Shown: piece by piece, positions 11,628-22,710 of the stretch | Numbering within the stretch: position 1 is the stretch's first letter | Layout: the number at the start of each line of letters is the position of its first letter | Assembly (NCBI RefSeq): GCF_029784155.1 | Contig: NC_073693.1 | Location: 169,127,104-169,191,103, forward strand | Origin: Uranotaenia lowii | Taxonomy: Eukaryota; Arthropoda; Insecta; Diptera; Culicidae | Direction of reading: 5' to 3' | Length of the DNA stretch: 64,000 nucleotides | Notes under the pieces: generated by a model | Database searches by the model: none | What the model saw: only the letters and a program-made list of their open reading frames with translations | What the model was told of the DNA's origin: nothing | Position numbers and translations under genes: made by a program

Positions 11628-12088
11628 CATATTGTTAGCCAAATAGATCATAAGTACCTAAACTGCAGAGATCGCAGAATTAAAGACCACGCCAGGCAAA
11701 ATGGGTTTCAGTTATAGTAAAACTATGTGTTTTTCTTTTTCGGAAGAACACCTTCTTTTAGAGCACATCTCTCATTTATTTTCGCATAAAATTCTTGGAT
11801 TTTCATATGACTAATGCGTGATTTTTCATAAAATAAAATTAATTATATAATGGCTATTAAAAAAATTGAAGCAACGACTCTATCAATTTTCTGCAATCAT
11901 TTCTTTCTCTAATCGCTAAAACTCATATCTAATACTAAAAGCTGAATTGGCCAGATTGGCGATAATCCATCAATAAAACGAAGAACATCAACTTAAGCCC
12001 ATATTTACCTCGAACTTCAAAAAGCCATTGGATTTGTAAGTGCTTACTAAATTGAAATTTCGACTGACCTGGTTGTATTATTGCCTTA

Positions 12089-12904
12089 GGGGGCATCCAT
12101 AAATTACGTAACGCTCCTAGGGGGGGGAGGGAGTAAGCTCGATCGTTACGAATTGTGACAAAGGGGAGGGGGGGAAGTATGCTCATCGTTACGTAACGAT
12201 TCTTTCCTTAAAAATTTCAGTTTCATCGCAGCTATTTTGATGTCATGCTATTTTAGCAGAATGATAAGCAAACGAAAATCAGCTTAAAATTTGTCAGCTT
12301 CAATATGATGAAAGAGGATTGTAACTTTTCCTTTTTAATGATTGTGAGATAGATTCCTTAAAATGTGTATTGAATATCCGTAAAATAGCTGTTGGAAAAC
12401 CGAATATTCGGTACATTCATCTCCAAGAACTCAATTCAACCTTAAGAAAGGAAATTTTACTATTTTTTCTCAATTGATTTAAAAAATGTTATTTTGATTA
12501 TTCCGACGAATATAACTAAGTGAAGTATATTTTGAGTAGCAAGTTATGCTCTTTGAACAAAATAAAGTAAACAAGGTAGATCATCAGTTAACAAGCACAG
12601 AGCAACTCGTAATAAGACATTCAATTTATTTTATCAGAGAATTATCACCAATGAGTACTAAGAAGCGATTCTGATCGACGATATTAATTTCGTTTCAAAG
12701 AACGTTAAAAAAAATTCTTTTTTTTGACCTTCGAAAATCAGTATTTTAAAACATGAGAAAATCGGAGGAGGGGGGGGGGGGGTTATTGTCAGCGTTACGT
12801 AATTTTCATAGGGGGGTACATCAAAGCGTTACGATTTGTGACATACGGGGGGAGGGGGTAAAAAAAGTGCGTTTTTTAGCGTTACGTAATTTATGGATGC
12901 CGCC
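12089..12904. mobile_element. PIF/Harbinger-like MITE
   Basis: TTA duplications lie at 12086-12088 and 12905-12907; the empty site TTA is in hAT copy 2 at 44043-44045. Ends are GG(G/C)GGCATCCATAAATTACG in inverted orientation. G-rich runs sit inside both ends. A 3-bp TTA target and GG-starting ends fit PIF/Harbinger; no transposase is encoded in these 816 bp. Confidence 0.8.
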
Positions 12905-13027
12905 TTATCGAATTTATCAAATTTATATCCCACTTTAGCCAAGCATCAGAGTCTCAAGTTTTTACTATATTTATATGCCTAACCAACGTGTAACCTGAAC
13001 GTGCTCGCTATGCCCCTATTTTTCTTA

Positions 13028-14154
13028 CACAGCAAAAAAAATTGTAACGTTGGACGATGTAATTTATGACGATGCGAGACAACCTATGTATTTTTATTGA
13101 TTTTGGTTAAAATATTACATCTAAACGATGTACACAATCCGAACGCGTCATGTTGTGTAATATTCCAACTTTCTATGTACTATTACATCAAGTAGTCAAT
13201 GTTTATTCCAATTGACATTTTAATTTTTTTTCGTGTCCGAAAGTTTGAAACGGATTGTGGAGTTCAGGAGGATTTGTTCTGTTGGTAAGTAATATCAATA
13301 TTGAAAATACCTCTAAGCAAAACTATTGTTGATAATTTCTTAACATAATTTTGCTCTTTCAGGAATTTTGGTCATCGTTTATCAGAGATACAAAAGAGTT
13401 CCGGAGAAAAGAAAATAAAGAAAGTTATATTCGATGGTGAGTGTTCTGCGTTCAATTTTGTATTCTCCCTGTTAACTTTCTCATTCAATGTTTACAGAAA
13501 TGGATGACAACGATGTTGCGAAGTTGTAGGACCAATGGCCATCAAAGGGACAGATTAATCGAATACGGAACTGTGCCAATCAGTGTTTATTTCGGGTGTG
13601 AATGTCTGGCTGAAGGTAGGATGCCCAGATATGCCCAGTTTCTTTCAAAGTAGGAAGGATACGATCAAACATTTCAACAGGATACTGAAAGGTTCAGCGA
13701 AGCAGATGTGACTGAATCCATTTGGATGGTTCCATTCTTCAGTTTGTCATAATTCATGGAATAAGTTAGTTTTTTAGTTTGTCATAATTCATGGAATAAA
13801 CTCATGTCTTCAGTTTTTAATGGTTTAATTCAGTCTGAAAAAAAATTCTGATCCTTTTATACATATGTACATAAGTAGGAGCTTAAATTTTGAGTCCTTA
13901 ATTTGAGTTTTAGATTTTTTAACATATCAGAAATTTATTCAAATTTTGAAAATGATAACGGTTAGTTTCATCACAAGATGTATTTTATCTCTGTGCTCGA
14001 TCTTGTCTACTCCGTTACATATGTTTCGTGTATTTTTTTACATCTAAAACGTGTAGTTGCTTAGTACATCAAAACAATGTAATATTAAATACATTTAGCG
14101 ACTCGAGTTATGTGCACGTTTTTGATGTAATTTCGCAACACTTTTTTTGCTGTG
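13028..14154. mobile_element. TA-flanked CACA-ended element 1
   Basis: TA at 13026-13027 and 14155-14156 flank 1127 bp with ends CACAGCAAAAAAA inverted. The empty site CTTATCAAACGG is present in hAT copy 2 at about 44167-44178, so the boundaries are exact. GATGTAA/TTACATC words are scattered through it. It carries exon-like blocks described separately. TA target and CAC ends would be compatible with the CACTA/Mirage/Chapaev group, but no transposase is seen. Confidence 0.85.
13241..13529 (+). CDS. Putative three-exon minigene inside TA element 1
   Basis: I infer exons ending at 13284, at 13363-13436 and at 13498-13529, with donors GTAAGT (13285) and GTGAGT (13437) and acceptors CTCTTTCAG and TGTTTACAG. 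One frame stays open through all three: ...FETDCGVQEDLFCW, then NFGHRLSEIQKSSGEKKIKK, then EMDDNDVAKL and a stop at 13527-13529. No start codon is evident upstream in exon 1, so the 5' part is uncertain. The peptide is lysine- and acid-rich with no recognised domain. Conserved phase across two introns is the reason I list it; RNA data would decide. Confidence 0.4.
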
Positions 14155-14635
14155 TATCAAACGGTAACTTTAAAAATTAATTCCTATTCAGTTATGAGTA
14201 CTGGAGAGACACACTCATTGTGGATTTTCTGCTGAATTTTCATTTGTGATTTTTGCTTTCGTCAGCAAAAGCAGATAGTTTTATAATTTAAAAAAATGTA
14301 CAAGTCGTAGCAAACATAAAGTTCTGTTGAAATGTCAAAACCGTTGTTTTGTGTAAACTTGTGTTACCTAAAACCAAGTTACGGAAAAAATGCAATAATA
14401 TATGCTAAAACACATTTAGCCAGCTAGTTTTGAACTAAAAATGAACATTCATAAGAGCTCTTAGACTTGCTGTTTATTGCAAGCTTCTATTTAAAGAATA
14501 CGTTAGGAAGTTGAAAATGTAAGCATTTTTGAATATTCACCTCAAATACCGATTTTCATACCGATTTTTAGGATTTTCATACCGATAAAAGATTTTTTTG
14601 GGTTTCAAAATACCGATAGAAATGTGGCATCACTG
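14155..14635. repeat. Right part of hAT copy 1 with ACCGAT subterminal words
   Basis: Matches 44171-44939 of copy 2 after removal of that copy's 310-bp insertion. The last 90 bp contain ATACCGATTTTCATACCGATTTTTAG-like repeats, cut here into separate words, mirroring the left end at 10405-10520. Confidence 0.75.
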
Positions 14636-15420
14636 CGTGAGTGTGAGGCGGAACAGAAAAAAAAATCCACCCCAGGCTGAGCGAGAGTAAAATAAAATCA
14701 AGATTCCTTTTTGAACCTTACTCATCAAGCACCGGATACTCGCTCCGAAAAAAAATCGCTCAAGTGGTGAGTAGAGTCAAATTAGATGACTAAAAAATCT
14801 GCTCAGCACAGCACGTATGATTTTTTCTTCGGTGGTGAGTTGAGCAGACTAGCAAGGAGCCTGAGTCTTATGAGAAAAAAAATCCGTAGAGTAAAAATAA
14901 AATCTGCTCACAGGTAGGCTGATTTTAAATCCTTGAGTCGGGAAGAGTCTCTTGGTTTTGACTCGCTGGAGTATTTTATTTTGACTCGCTTGAGTATTTT
15001 TTTTGACTCGCTTGAGTATTTTTGTTTTGACTCCGATTCTTTTCGGCTAGCTTGATTTTTTTTAGATTTTGACTCAAGGTTTTTCTGGCTTGCTGGAGTC
15101 GTTTGATTTTGACCGGCCTGAGTCGTTTTTTCTACTCGCTTGAGACGTATGGAGTTTGGATTCTGGCTCGGCTCGTCGTTCGTGTGGAGTGCACTGGTGT
15201 GGTAGAGATGATTGATTCCTTTACCTGTATTATACAGGCATTTCATTTAGAAATTGTTTTGAAAAATGACGGCATAAGCCAATTAAACTTGTAATCAAAC
15301 AAGAAACAATACGTTTAATTGAGTTATGTTAGTTAATTCATTATGGTCCATTTTTAAATTTTCAAAACTACTTAACATTTTTATTGATCATTGCGTTTGA
15401 AATTTTAAAACTTTAACTCG
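14636..15420 (-). repeat. Left arm of the foldback element (main part)
   Basis: The outer 56 bp of this arm are at 10338-10393; the rest continues here after the hAT insertion. It is the inverted partner of 17430-18311. The best-matched stretch is about 14880-15395, including the self-complementary CCTGTATTATACAGG region near 15220-15237 and TGACTCGCTTGAGTATTTT repeats. The outermost part has diverged from the right arm but keeps many CTCAAG/GAGTC motifs. Confidence 0.8.
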
Positions 15421-17430
15421 AAATAAAGAATTCACTTTAAAAAATTCAAAATTTGATATTTTTAATACAAATTTAAGATTGACAATTAAAATTTTAAAAT
15501 TCATAATTTAAAGTCAAAAATAAGCATTCAAAATGCAAAATTCCCAATTCCAAATTCCATATTAAAAATTCAAACTTCAGCCATCAAATTTTCAAATTAT
15601 AAATTCAATATTCCTGAAAAAAATTCAAAACCAAAATTTAAAATGCAAAATTCGAAATTCAAATTTCAAAATTAAACCTACAAAATGCATAATTATAAAT
15701 TCCAGATTGAAAATTCAAAATTATAATGCAAAAAATATAATTCAAAAATTTAAATTAGAAATTGAAAACACAATATTTGAAATTAATCAATCAAAATCTT
15801 AAATTTAAAATTCAAACTCCAAACTAAGAAATTCAAAAATCAAATTTAAGTACTGAAATTCAAAACTTTCAAAATTCAATAATTTAAATTTAACATTAAA
15901 AATGTTATATTCAAAATTCAACATTCAAAATTTTATATTTAACATTCATAATTCTTTTTCCAAAATACGAAATTTACAATCGAAATTCTTTATTGAAAAT
16001 TCAAAATAACATATTCCAAGTTCAATAATTACAGTCATAGTTTTTTCAATTTTATCACTTTTCGATTTTATCAATACTCGCCAAATTCACGCTCGATTTT
16101 TTCACGGTTTTTGTTTTGATTTTTTCACGCTTTTTGAGAAATCGTTCAGAAACCATTTCCAGGACCTTAGTTATTTTTTTCAAATTCATATGAAAAACAA
16201 AGGATTAAGTAAAATTCAAAATGTTTTTTGAAAAGGTAAACTTTTTAGTTAATCAAAGGTGTGAAAATAAAAATAAAAAAAATTGAAATTTGCAGAAGAA
16301 TTTTTTTGATGCATTTTTCGTTGAACTCTTTTTCAAAATTGACATAAGAGATATTGACTGTTAAATTTCCATAAAAACTTAATAATTCACTTTAATTAGA
16401 TGAAGACTATAAAATTGATATTCAACATGTTTTTTTTTCAAGAAAATATCTTAAAATTGCTAAAAAGATGAATAATTTGAACTAAAATCGATCCTTTGTG
16501 TTAAGTAATCTTACATTACATCTTATGATCAAAATTTATTGATACAAAACCTTTTCACCACTGAAAATATTATAAATTATTGATTAAAGACAATAAAAAT
16601 ACTTTTTTCCACCTGAATTTTTCGTTTCGCCAAATTCACGGATTCGTTATATTCACGGTGAAATTTTTTTCGACCGTTATTAAATCAGAAAACTACTGTA
16701 CTACAACATCATTTGCACTTCAAGATCATGAATAATATCCAATAAATGTTCGAAAGTAATGCAAAATTTCAATTCCACAATTCATCATTCGAAATACAGA
16801 ATTAATAACTCAGAATATTTCATTGAATTGTAAATTTTAAATTTTTGATCTAGAATTTTGCATTTGGAAATTTTAGTTGAGCATTACGAATTAAGAATTA
16901 AAAATTTGGAAATTTGAATTTCAAATTTAAACTTTATATTTAAAATTTTGAATTGTTTTGTATTATGTTTATTGAATTTTGAAATTAGAATTTGGAATTT
17001 GGAATTGAATTTAGAATTGGCAATCTTAAATTTTAAATTTTTAAAATTGATTTTTAAATTGGATTTTGATTTTAAAATTTAAGATTTTTCATTTTAAACT
17101 ATGAATTCAAAATTTTCGATATGGAATTTTGAATGTTAAATTTCAAATGTTGTGTTTTTGATTTATAATTTTGATTTCTGAAATCTGCTATCTGAAATTT
17201 CTAATTTTGCATTTTTTAGGTTGAGTTTTGAGTTTCGAATTTAAAATTTTGAAGTTTAATTTTGAATTTTGATAATTGAAGTTTGAATTTCGATTAAGGA
17301 ATTGTAAATTTTGAGGGCTCATTTTCAACCCTGAGTTACGAATTTCAAAAATTTTAATATAAATAATAAAATTGTAATAAATTTGTATTAAAAATGTCAA
17401 ATTTAAAATTTTTGAATTTGAATTACAATT
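15420..17430. repeat. AT-rich core of degenerate TTCAAAATT repeats
   Basis: The left half is a degenerate array of AATTCAAAATTT-like words and the right half the reverse-complement array (AAATTTTGAATT), so the core continues the arms' inverted symmetry at low complexity. A distinct block at 16032-16698 breaks the array. ORFs here are products of the repeats. Confidence 0.7.
16032..16698. mobile_element. Possible TA-flanked mariner-like MITE in the core
   Basis: TA at 16030-16031 and 16699-16700 flank ends CAGTCATAGTTTTTTC and, inverted, CAGTAGTTTTCTGATTT. The inside (CACGGTTTTT, GCCAAATTCACGG) differs sharply from the surrounding TTCAAAATT array. The inverted ends match only partly, and no empty site is available. 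Confidence 0.5.
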
Positions 17431-18311
17431 TTAGAATTTCAAAACGCAATTTCGCAATGATCAATAAAAATGTTAAGTAGTTTTGAAAATTTAAAAATGG
17501 ACCATAATGAATAATAACTCAATTAAACGTATTGTTTCTTGTATGATTACAAGTTTAATTGGCTTATGCCGTCATTTTTCAAAACAATTTCTAAATGAAT
17601 TATATTTACAGATAGAAATTAAAAACTTTCTTGTAATTTATATAGCGCACTACAATCAGCGACGCAAGCAAACAGCGCAAATAGAACAAATTTGGTTCAA
17701 ACCAGACACCCGACGCTTGTCCCGGTATATACAGCCTGTATAATACAGGTAAAGGAATCAATCATCTCTACCACACCAGTGCACTCCACACGAACAACGA
17801 GCCGAGTCAGAATCCAAACTCCATACGCCTCAAGCGAGTAGAAAAAACGACTCAGGCCGGTCAAAATCAAACGACTCCAGCAAGCCAGAAAAACCTTGAG
17901 TCAAAATCTAAAAAAAATCAAGCTAGCCGAAAAGAATCGGAGTCAAAACAAAAATACTCAAGCGAGTCAAAAAAAATACTCAAGCGAGTCAAAATAAAAT
18001 ACTCCAGCGAGTCAAAACCAGGAGACTCTTCCCGACTCAAGGATTTAAAATCAGCCTACCTGTGAGCGGATTTTATTTTTACTCTACGGATTTTTTTCCC
18101 ATCAGACTCAAGCTCCTTGCGAGTCTGCTAAACTCACCACTCGGTTGAGTAGGGAGTTGATCTTGAGCAAGAGAGCCAAGAGTGGTGATTTTATTTGACT
18201 CGGCTCTGTCCGGGTTAGCTTGAGCGGATTCTCTACCCAACTCAGGCAGCATAAGGATGGAGTCAAAGAAAAACTCGACTCGGGCAAAAAAAATCAAAAT
18301 TCGCAAGCTTG
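17430..18311 (+). repeat. Right arm of the foldback element
   Basis: Inverted partner of 14636-15420 and direct partner of 1-663. It contains CAGCCTGTATAATACAGG near 17732 and several ACTCAAGCGAGTCAAAA units at about 17955-18020. These units are themselves imperfect dyads (ACTC...GAGT). It ends in TTCGCAAGCTTG at 18311. Confidence 0.85.
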
Positions 18312-19014
18312 GTATGAACACAGTACGGAGCAAGGTTCGACGACATGTACCAAATTCTAGATGTTATAAACGTGTTCAAAAGTACTATTTTCTGGCACAC
18401 ATTGAGGGAGCGCATTGAATGAAGCCATACAAGCCGAGAATAGTTCAGGACAAGAGCGTCCCAATTAAGCCTAGTCATATTTCGTATCGAATTGCAAAAT
18501 ACGACACCCAGAATTTTGATCGTCTCCCGTGTCTCAAGCCAAGGAACGTGGATGGAGTTTTCATTCACCATTCCGATATCTATTGCTGTTGTTTTTGATA
18601 GGTTTAATGTAGCTCCCGAAACTCTCTGGAAACCTTCAAATAGTTCTCGCATTCGCTCTATTTTTCCCGCACAAGTTACTATTGAACTTATATCGTCTGC
18701 ATACGCGACCAGCAGATCAGCTGCACAGACCACTTGGAGCCTGGAGCTGTTGCAATAGTGGATGGAGGTAGAGCACGAAGAGATGCATGGAGAGAGGATC
18801 TCCTTGACGGACTGATCGGCTTATCGGAAACGGAGCGGAGAGATGTCCATTTATTAACAGCTGAGAAGAAGATTGGGCATAAATACGCGTGAGCAACTCC
18901 ACCAGACGCGTATTGATCCCCAGGCGTGTCATCGTTTTGAACAGGTATCGGTGATCAACTCGGTCAAACGCATGGTCGAGATCAAATGAAATCAGTTTGC
19001 CGCATTTTTTCCTA
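18312..19014 (-). pseudogene. Retrotransposon ORF2, piece 2: RT catalytic core
   Basis: Beginning at 19012 the reading gives KKCGKLISFDLDHAFDRVDH (the first catalytic Asp motif) and RSVRQGDPLS. After a frameshift near 18725-18735 it gives VAYADD with the two catalytic aspartates, then the thumb region to LAPYCVHT. It stops at the 8-bp duplication GTATGAAC (18312-18319). The frameshift is independent of the insertions and would itself inactivate ORF2. Confidence 0.85.
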
Positions 19015-19035
19015 CACACTACCTAAAAAATCTGT

Positions 19036-19228
19036 AAAATTACATCATATATGATGTAAATAAAAAGAAGCATAATATATGACGGAATTTTCAATGCGAG
19101 TTCAATATTACATGTCATTGAACTCGCAATGATGTAAAATAAAAATAAACTTGTAAAATTAAACACGCATGGAAAATTCCGTCATTTATGACGCTTCTTT
19201 CCGGTCACATCATATGTGATGTAATTTT
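19036..19228. repeat. Subterminal inverted repeat of TA element 2
   Basis: Arms 19036-19092 and 19172-19228 (57 bp each) match with few differences, both containing GACGGAATTTTC inward and a TACATCAT(A/G)TATGATGT dyad. Between them, 19097-19126 forms a 10-bp perfect stem (CGAGTTCAAT...ATTGAACTCG). It could be a transposase-binding structure or a tiny nested MITE. Confidence 0.7.
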
Positions 19229-19389
19229 CCCCTTTAATTTTGTAGGGCTTCTGCGTTCCCAATAAGAATTGTTAGTTTTTTTTTGTTTTCCGTTTTTTAT
19301 TAAAAATATTTTATAAACAGAATTGCACAATTGAATCATCTATCATATTATCACTAAATCATTGTTAAAAATAACGTTCATTTTTTTCC

Positions 19390-19865
19390 TCAGCTGGTCA
19401 ACCATACAGCGATTCAAGATGGCTTTACGATCCATTGGAACCTTCACAGATTTTCGGTCCGTTGTAGCCTTCTCACGCTTGATTCGTTGGATGTAGACGA
19501 TAAACTCCATTATGTTTGAGAATCTTCTGCCTCCGCTTTGTGGGAGTTGAAATCAACTTGAGCCGAGTAGTCGAATCCTGTAAATGAATATTAAAAAATA
19601 AATTCGTTTAGTTGCAAGATAAGATTTAAAGCACTTCAATTCTTTCAAACGCAAACATAAATTTAATTTACTCTAACGATTTTTGCAGAAATTTTATTCT
19701 TACCAGGAAACTTCTTCGGTATGCAGGAAATTCTCGCTCTTTCATTTTCAGCCCCATCAACTGTTCAACGTGAAACAGTGGCCAACTGTTTCCTTGAGAA
19801 TGATCATTTCATCTTCCGTCCACTGCCGTTGGGTTTAGGTACTTTCGGTAGAACGAATGGCGGTC
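19390..19865 (-). pseudogene. Exon-like blocks with a Myb/SANT-like fragment
   Basis: On the minus strand, 19705-19865 reads RQWTEDEMIILKETVGHCF, which resembles the start of a Myb/SANT or MADF-type DNA-binding helix. A donor-like GTAAGAATA is near 19703. After an acceptor-like TTTACAG near 19580, the next block can be read as MEFIVYIQRIKREKATTDRK but contains a stop or frameshift relative to the first. Myb-like proteins occur in several DNA transposons, so this may be a decayed element protein. Assignment is weak. Confidence 0.3.
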
Positions 19866-20364
19866 CCTGAAATCAATAAAAAAAATTGAGCAGTGATTAT
19901 CATTACGGTCACTGAAACATTTGTTGTGCACACAAAGATGGGCCAATTTAATCTACACAGAAAAAATTATTTGCTGTAAAATTACGGGAAATATCCTGTA
20001 ACAAAAAGGAGCAGGACATTTACCGTAATTTTACAGGTCACAAAAAAAAATACGTGTCGTTTATTTTTACGTGAACAATTTTTTTTACAGGCTTTTTTAA
20101 ATTTACAGGACTGTAAAATTTTAGTCACTGAATTGTTTTTAGTGAATGATTTATTTTCTCGAAAATATTAGATTCGGAATATTTTAGCTGTGAAAATAAA
20201 GCTTACTAAATATGGTTTAAAAAAATTTTATTAACATCGTACCATTTCGTCCCTACACTCAACTTGATAATGATTTCACAACTACGAAATGCACTTTTTG
20301 CCATTTTTTTCTAATCTTTTCATAAGAACTCAAATCCTAGCACCAGCACTACACATTACTGCTA

Positions 20365-20765
20365 GATACACAGTAGCTCGCTGCACTTAAGAGACACTCG
20401 CTGTGATCCTGTAGATTTGCTGTGTGGTTTGATGATTACTGTGACCACTCGACCTTCCTGCGATGTACCTACTTTGATAGTAGAAGAAAACCTGGCAATG
20501 TAGCATTTTCCTTTCGACACTGCTGGATTATGGCCACGGAATTGTCTTCTGGTGTGATAGTTAAAGTTTAAAACTAGAAAAGAAAAAAAACGAATTACTG
20601 TAATTAGAAACACTCATGCAAATATACTGAACTATAGTTTCAAAATATACCTCGTAACGAAGGCGGTGTTTGTTGCAGTTGTGTAACGATAACTATCCTC
20701 TGTTGCTGTTTCATAGTATTCTGGGATTTGTGACCGTTTTGAGTGGATAGACACGGATCAGGGCT
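20365..20765 (-). CDS. Putative two-exon gene fragment in TA element 2
   Basis: A block at about 20655-20762, after acceptor-like TGTGTGTAG, reads STQNGHKSQNTMKQQQRIVI and continues QLQQTPPSLR to a donor GAG|GTATAT. After acceptor TTTTTTTCTAG near 20575 the frame continues LNFNYHTRRQFRGHNPAV through to SLKCSELLCI and a stop at 20362. The second block is basic and without internal stops for about 70 codons. No domain is recognised. The junction keeps an open phase, which supports a spliced gene, but the 5' end is not placed. Confidence 0.35.
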
Positions 20766-21799
20766 ACACACAAAAATTAAAAAAGATCAGAGAAAAGAAT
20801 TCAAAAAAATAAAAAGTATTTAAATGACCTTTCATAAAAATTGATTCCTTACTTTTCATGGAACACTAAACGTCTGTTACGATTCCAGTATATTGGGTAC
20901 GTTGAACTCAAATATGTTTGGTATACAGCACATCTTCAGCTCATTAACCGGTCCATTAACCTTAACTATATAACGGAAAATTTCCAGCGTAGGGCAGCAT
21001 CAGGTGTTGGGAGATACTTGAAGCTTGAAGCTTCCTGGAAAACTGAAAAAAAAAATAAAGCTATCAGTCTTATTTATTTTGCGAAAAAAGTTTTTGAAAT
21101 TTAATAAGAAATTCGCTATACTAAGTGCAAAGCAATCTGGGGTTAGTGCGTTTCGAATTTTTTTATTTTTTTCAGTGCACAAATGGGTTTGTTAATAGTT
21201 TAAAACAAGTTGCTATGACATAACTACTCATCACTGGGATTATTAAAAAAAAATCATGCTGTTGGAATCTTAAAACTTTTTTCCCGAACAACAATCAATC
21301 AAAGCACACTAAGATAAAGAACATAAATAACTGTTATAAATAAAATAGAAAGTTATAAATATAAGAAAAATTAAAATAAAGTAATTTCAAGATTAAAACA
21401 AAAGCTTGCAATTGAATCCGAAATAAGAATCACGATTTTAAAAATGCCCAACTAAAAATTTAGAACTAATTTTTGAAAATTAATTTTTACACTTCAATAA
21501 AGCTTTCAACAGCATCATATATTGAACTTGACATCTGACTAAATTCTTGTATCAACAGTTCAAATAAATGTTTTACAGAAAATCGTCTACTGAAACAGAA
21601 TGCATTTTTTTAATTCATTTTGGGTGTTTTATTAATGATATTGTATTTAATAGCAATTAGTGTTACTTTTTAAGACAAATTTGAACGAGACTTTAAAAAA
21701 GTACTAGCAGTAACTTGCAGTCGATCCAAAAAATGAAATTCTAACTCTGGATGTTTAACAAATGAAACAAAAAATTATCCTACTAAGAAACTTCAAATT

Positions 21800-22710
21800 A
21801 CTCACCTTCAATTTCTAGTTTCCGACTAATGCTTTATGAAAGCTCCCGTCCCAGGCCATTTTTCAAGACTTGGCAACTCATACGGATGACTCAACGTTTG
21901 CTCTTTGTTCCCGTCACTCATGTTGTTCCGCCGATTCCAGTTTTCCCCCAACCTGTAGTGAATATTGTAGATTTTATAATAAAGACTTAAATTTATGTGC
22001 ATCAGAACTTACCTCAAACTAATGCCTCATGAAACTGTGGAAAATCCTCGGTGGCCGGTCCATTTCTGGTGTCCACAAGGTTTTGATCCTTGATCCATAT
22101 TCCCTATCCGTTTCCTTTAGACCCAAAGGCCGACTGGGAGAATGCCGGGAGATTATTCGCGGAAGTAAAAATTTTGGTTCAACTTCAAGACAATTTTATG
22201 GATTAGTGGTGGCCATTCATTCGAAGGAGTTGAAAAAATCGGAAGGTTTCCGCCGGATTCTCGTCCTGCGGAGCTATCTCGTGCTGACTGCGGTAAATCG
22301 GAAGTAGTTTTTGATGTACTCCGTGATGGCAATTGTCGCTGCTGGGGAAGTAGGTAAATAAACCATAACATTTGAACTTTTAGAAAAAGAAAATATGCTA
22401 CTTACCTGATCTGAAATAAGCTGTACTTTATACTGGGTGCTGCCGCTAAAGGCAAACATTTTCTGAAACAACAGTTGTCTACTTTTCGGTTCTTAATCCG
22501 TTAAATTGTCGATCAGCCACTCCGGAGGTAGTACTGAAGGCGTTTCCGTGGTGGGAATATTGGAACTGCTGCTGCTTCACTTTTCGTCTGGCTATTCGGA
22601 TCTGTAATCGAGACCTTTATTTATTATTTACATTCTGTGTAAACAAATTTGATACTTGCCTTGTTTACGCAGAAAAACGGAATCAATCTTCCAGCCAGCA
22701 CCAGCACGGA
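21800..22710 (-). CDS. Putative 5' exons of the gene carried by TA element 2
   Basis: On the minus strand, splice-like signals alternate: acceptor GATTACAG before ATCCGAATAGCC near 22600, acceptor TTGTTTCAG before AAAATGTTTGCC near 22465, donor CAG|GTAAGTAG near 22408, acceptor CTTCCCCAG near 22348, donor GAG|GTAAG near 22012, acceptor TTCACTACAG near 21958 and donor AAG|GTGAG near 21806. Between the first intron pair the frame runs SGSTQYKVQLISDQ then RQLPSRSTSKTTSDLPQSAR. Two exon ends (near 22025 and 21840) resemble each other in CTTTCAT/GTTTCATGA..GCATTAGT, perhaps an internal duplication. Stops in some blocks suggest decay. No family recognised. Confidence 0.3.

Larger units (their letters stand above)
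10394..14635. mobile_element. hAT-type non-autonomous element, copy 1 (expanded)
   Basis: Ends are CAGCGATGCCACA and, inverted, CAGTGATGCCACA. The flanking 8 bp are CGTGATTG (10386-10393) and CGTGAGTG (14636-14643), 7 of 8 matching. Subterminal regions carry many ACCGATTTT words in both orientations, as expected for hAT transposase sites. Compared with copy 2 at 42925-44939, four additions explain its size: an inverted duplication, a small MITE, a PIF-like MITE and a TA-flanked element. The shared core is about 1.7 kb and has no transposase ORF. Confidence 0.88.
10338..18311. mobile_element. Foldback (hAT-like) element with nested insertions
   Basis: Perfect 8-bp duplications GTATGAAC lie at 10330-10337 and 18312-18319, and both termini read CAAGCTTGC inward. 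The 8-bp duplication suggests hAT-type transposase. Without the hAT element inserted at 10394-14635 the element is about 3.7 kb: two arms of roughly 0.85 kb around an AT-rich core. No transposase is present, so it must have been moved in trans. It interrupts ORF2 of the split retrotransposon between pieces 2 and 3. Confidence 0.88.
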
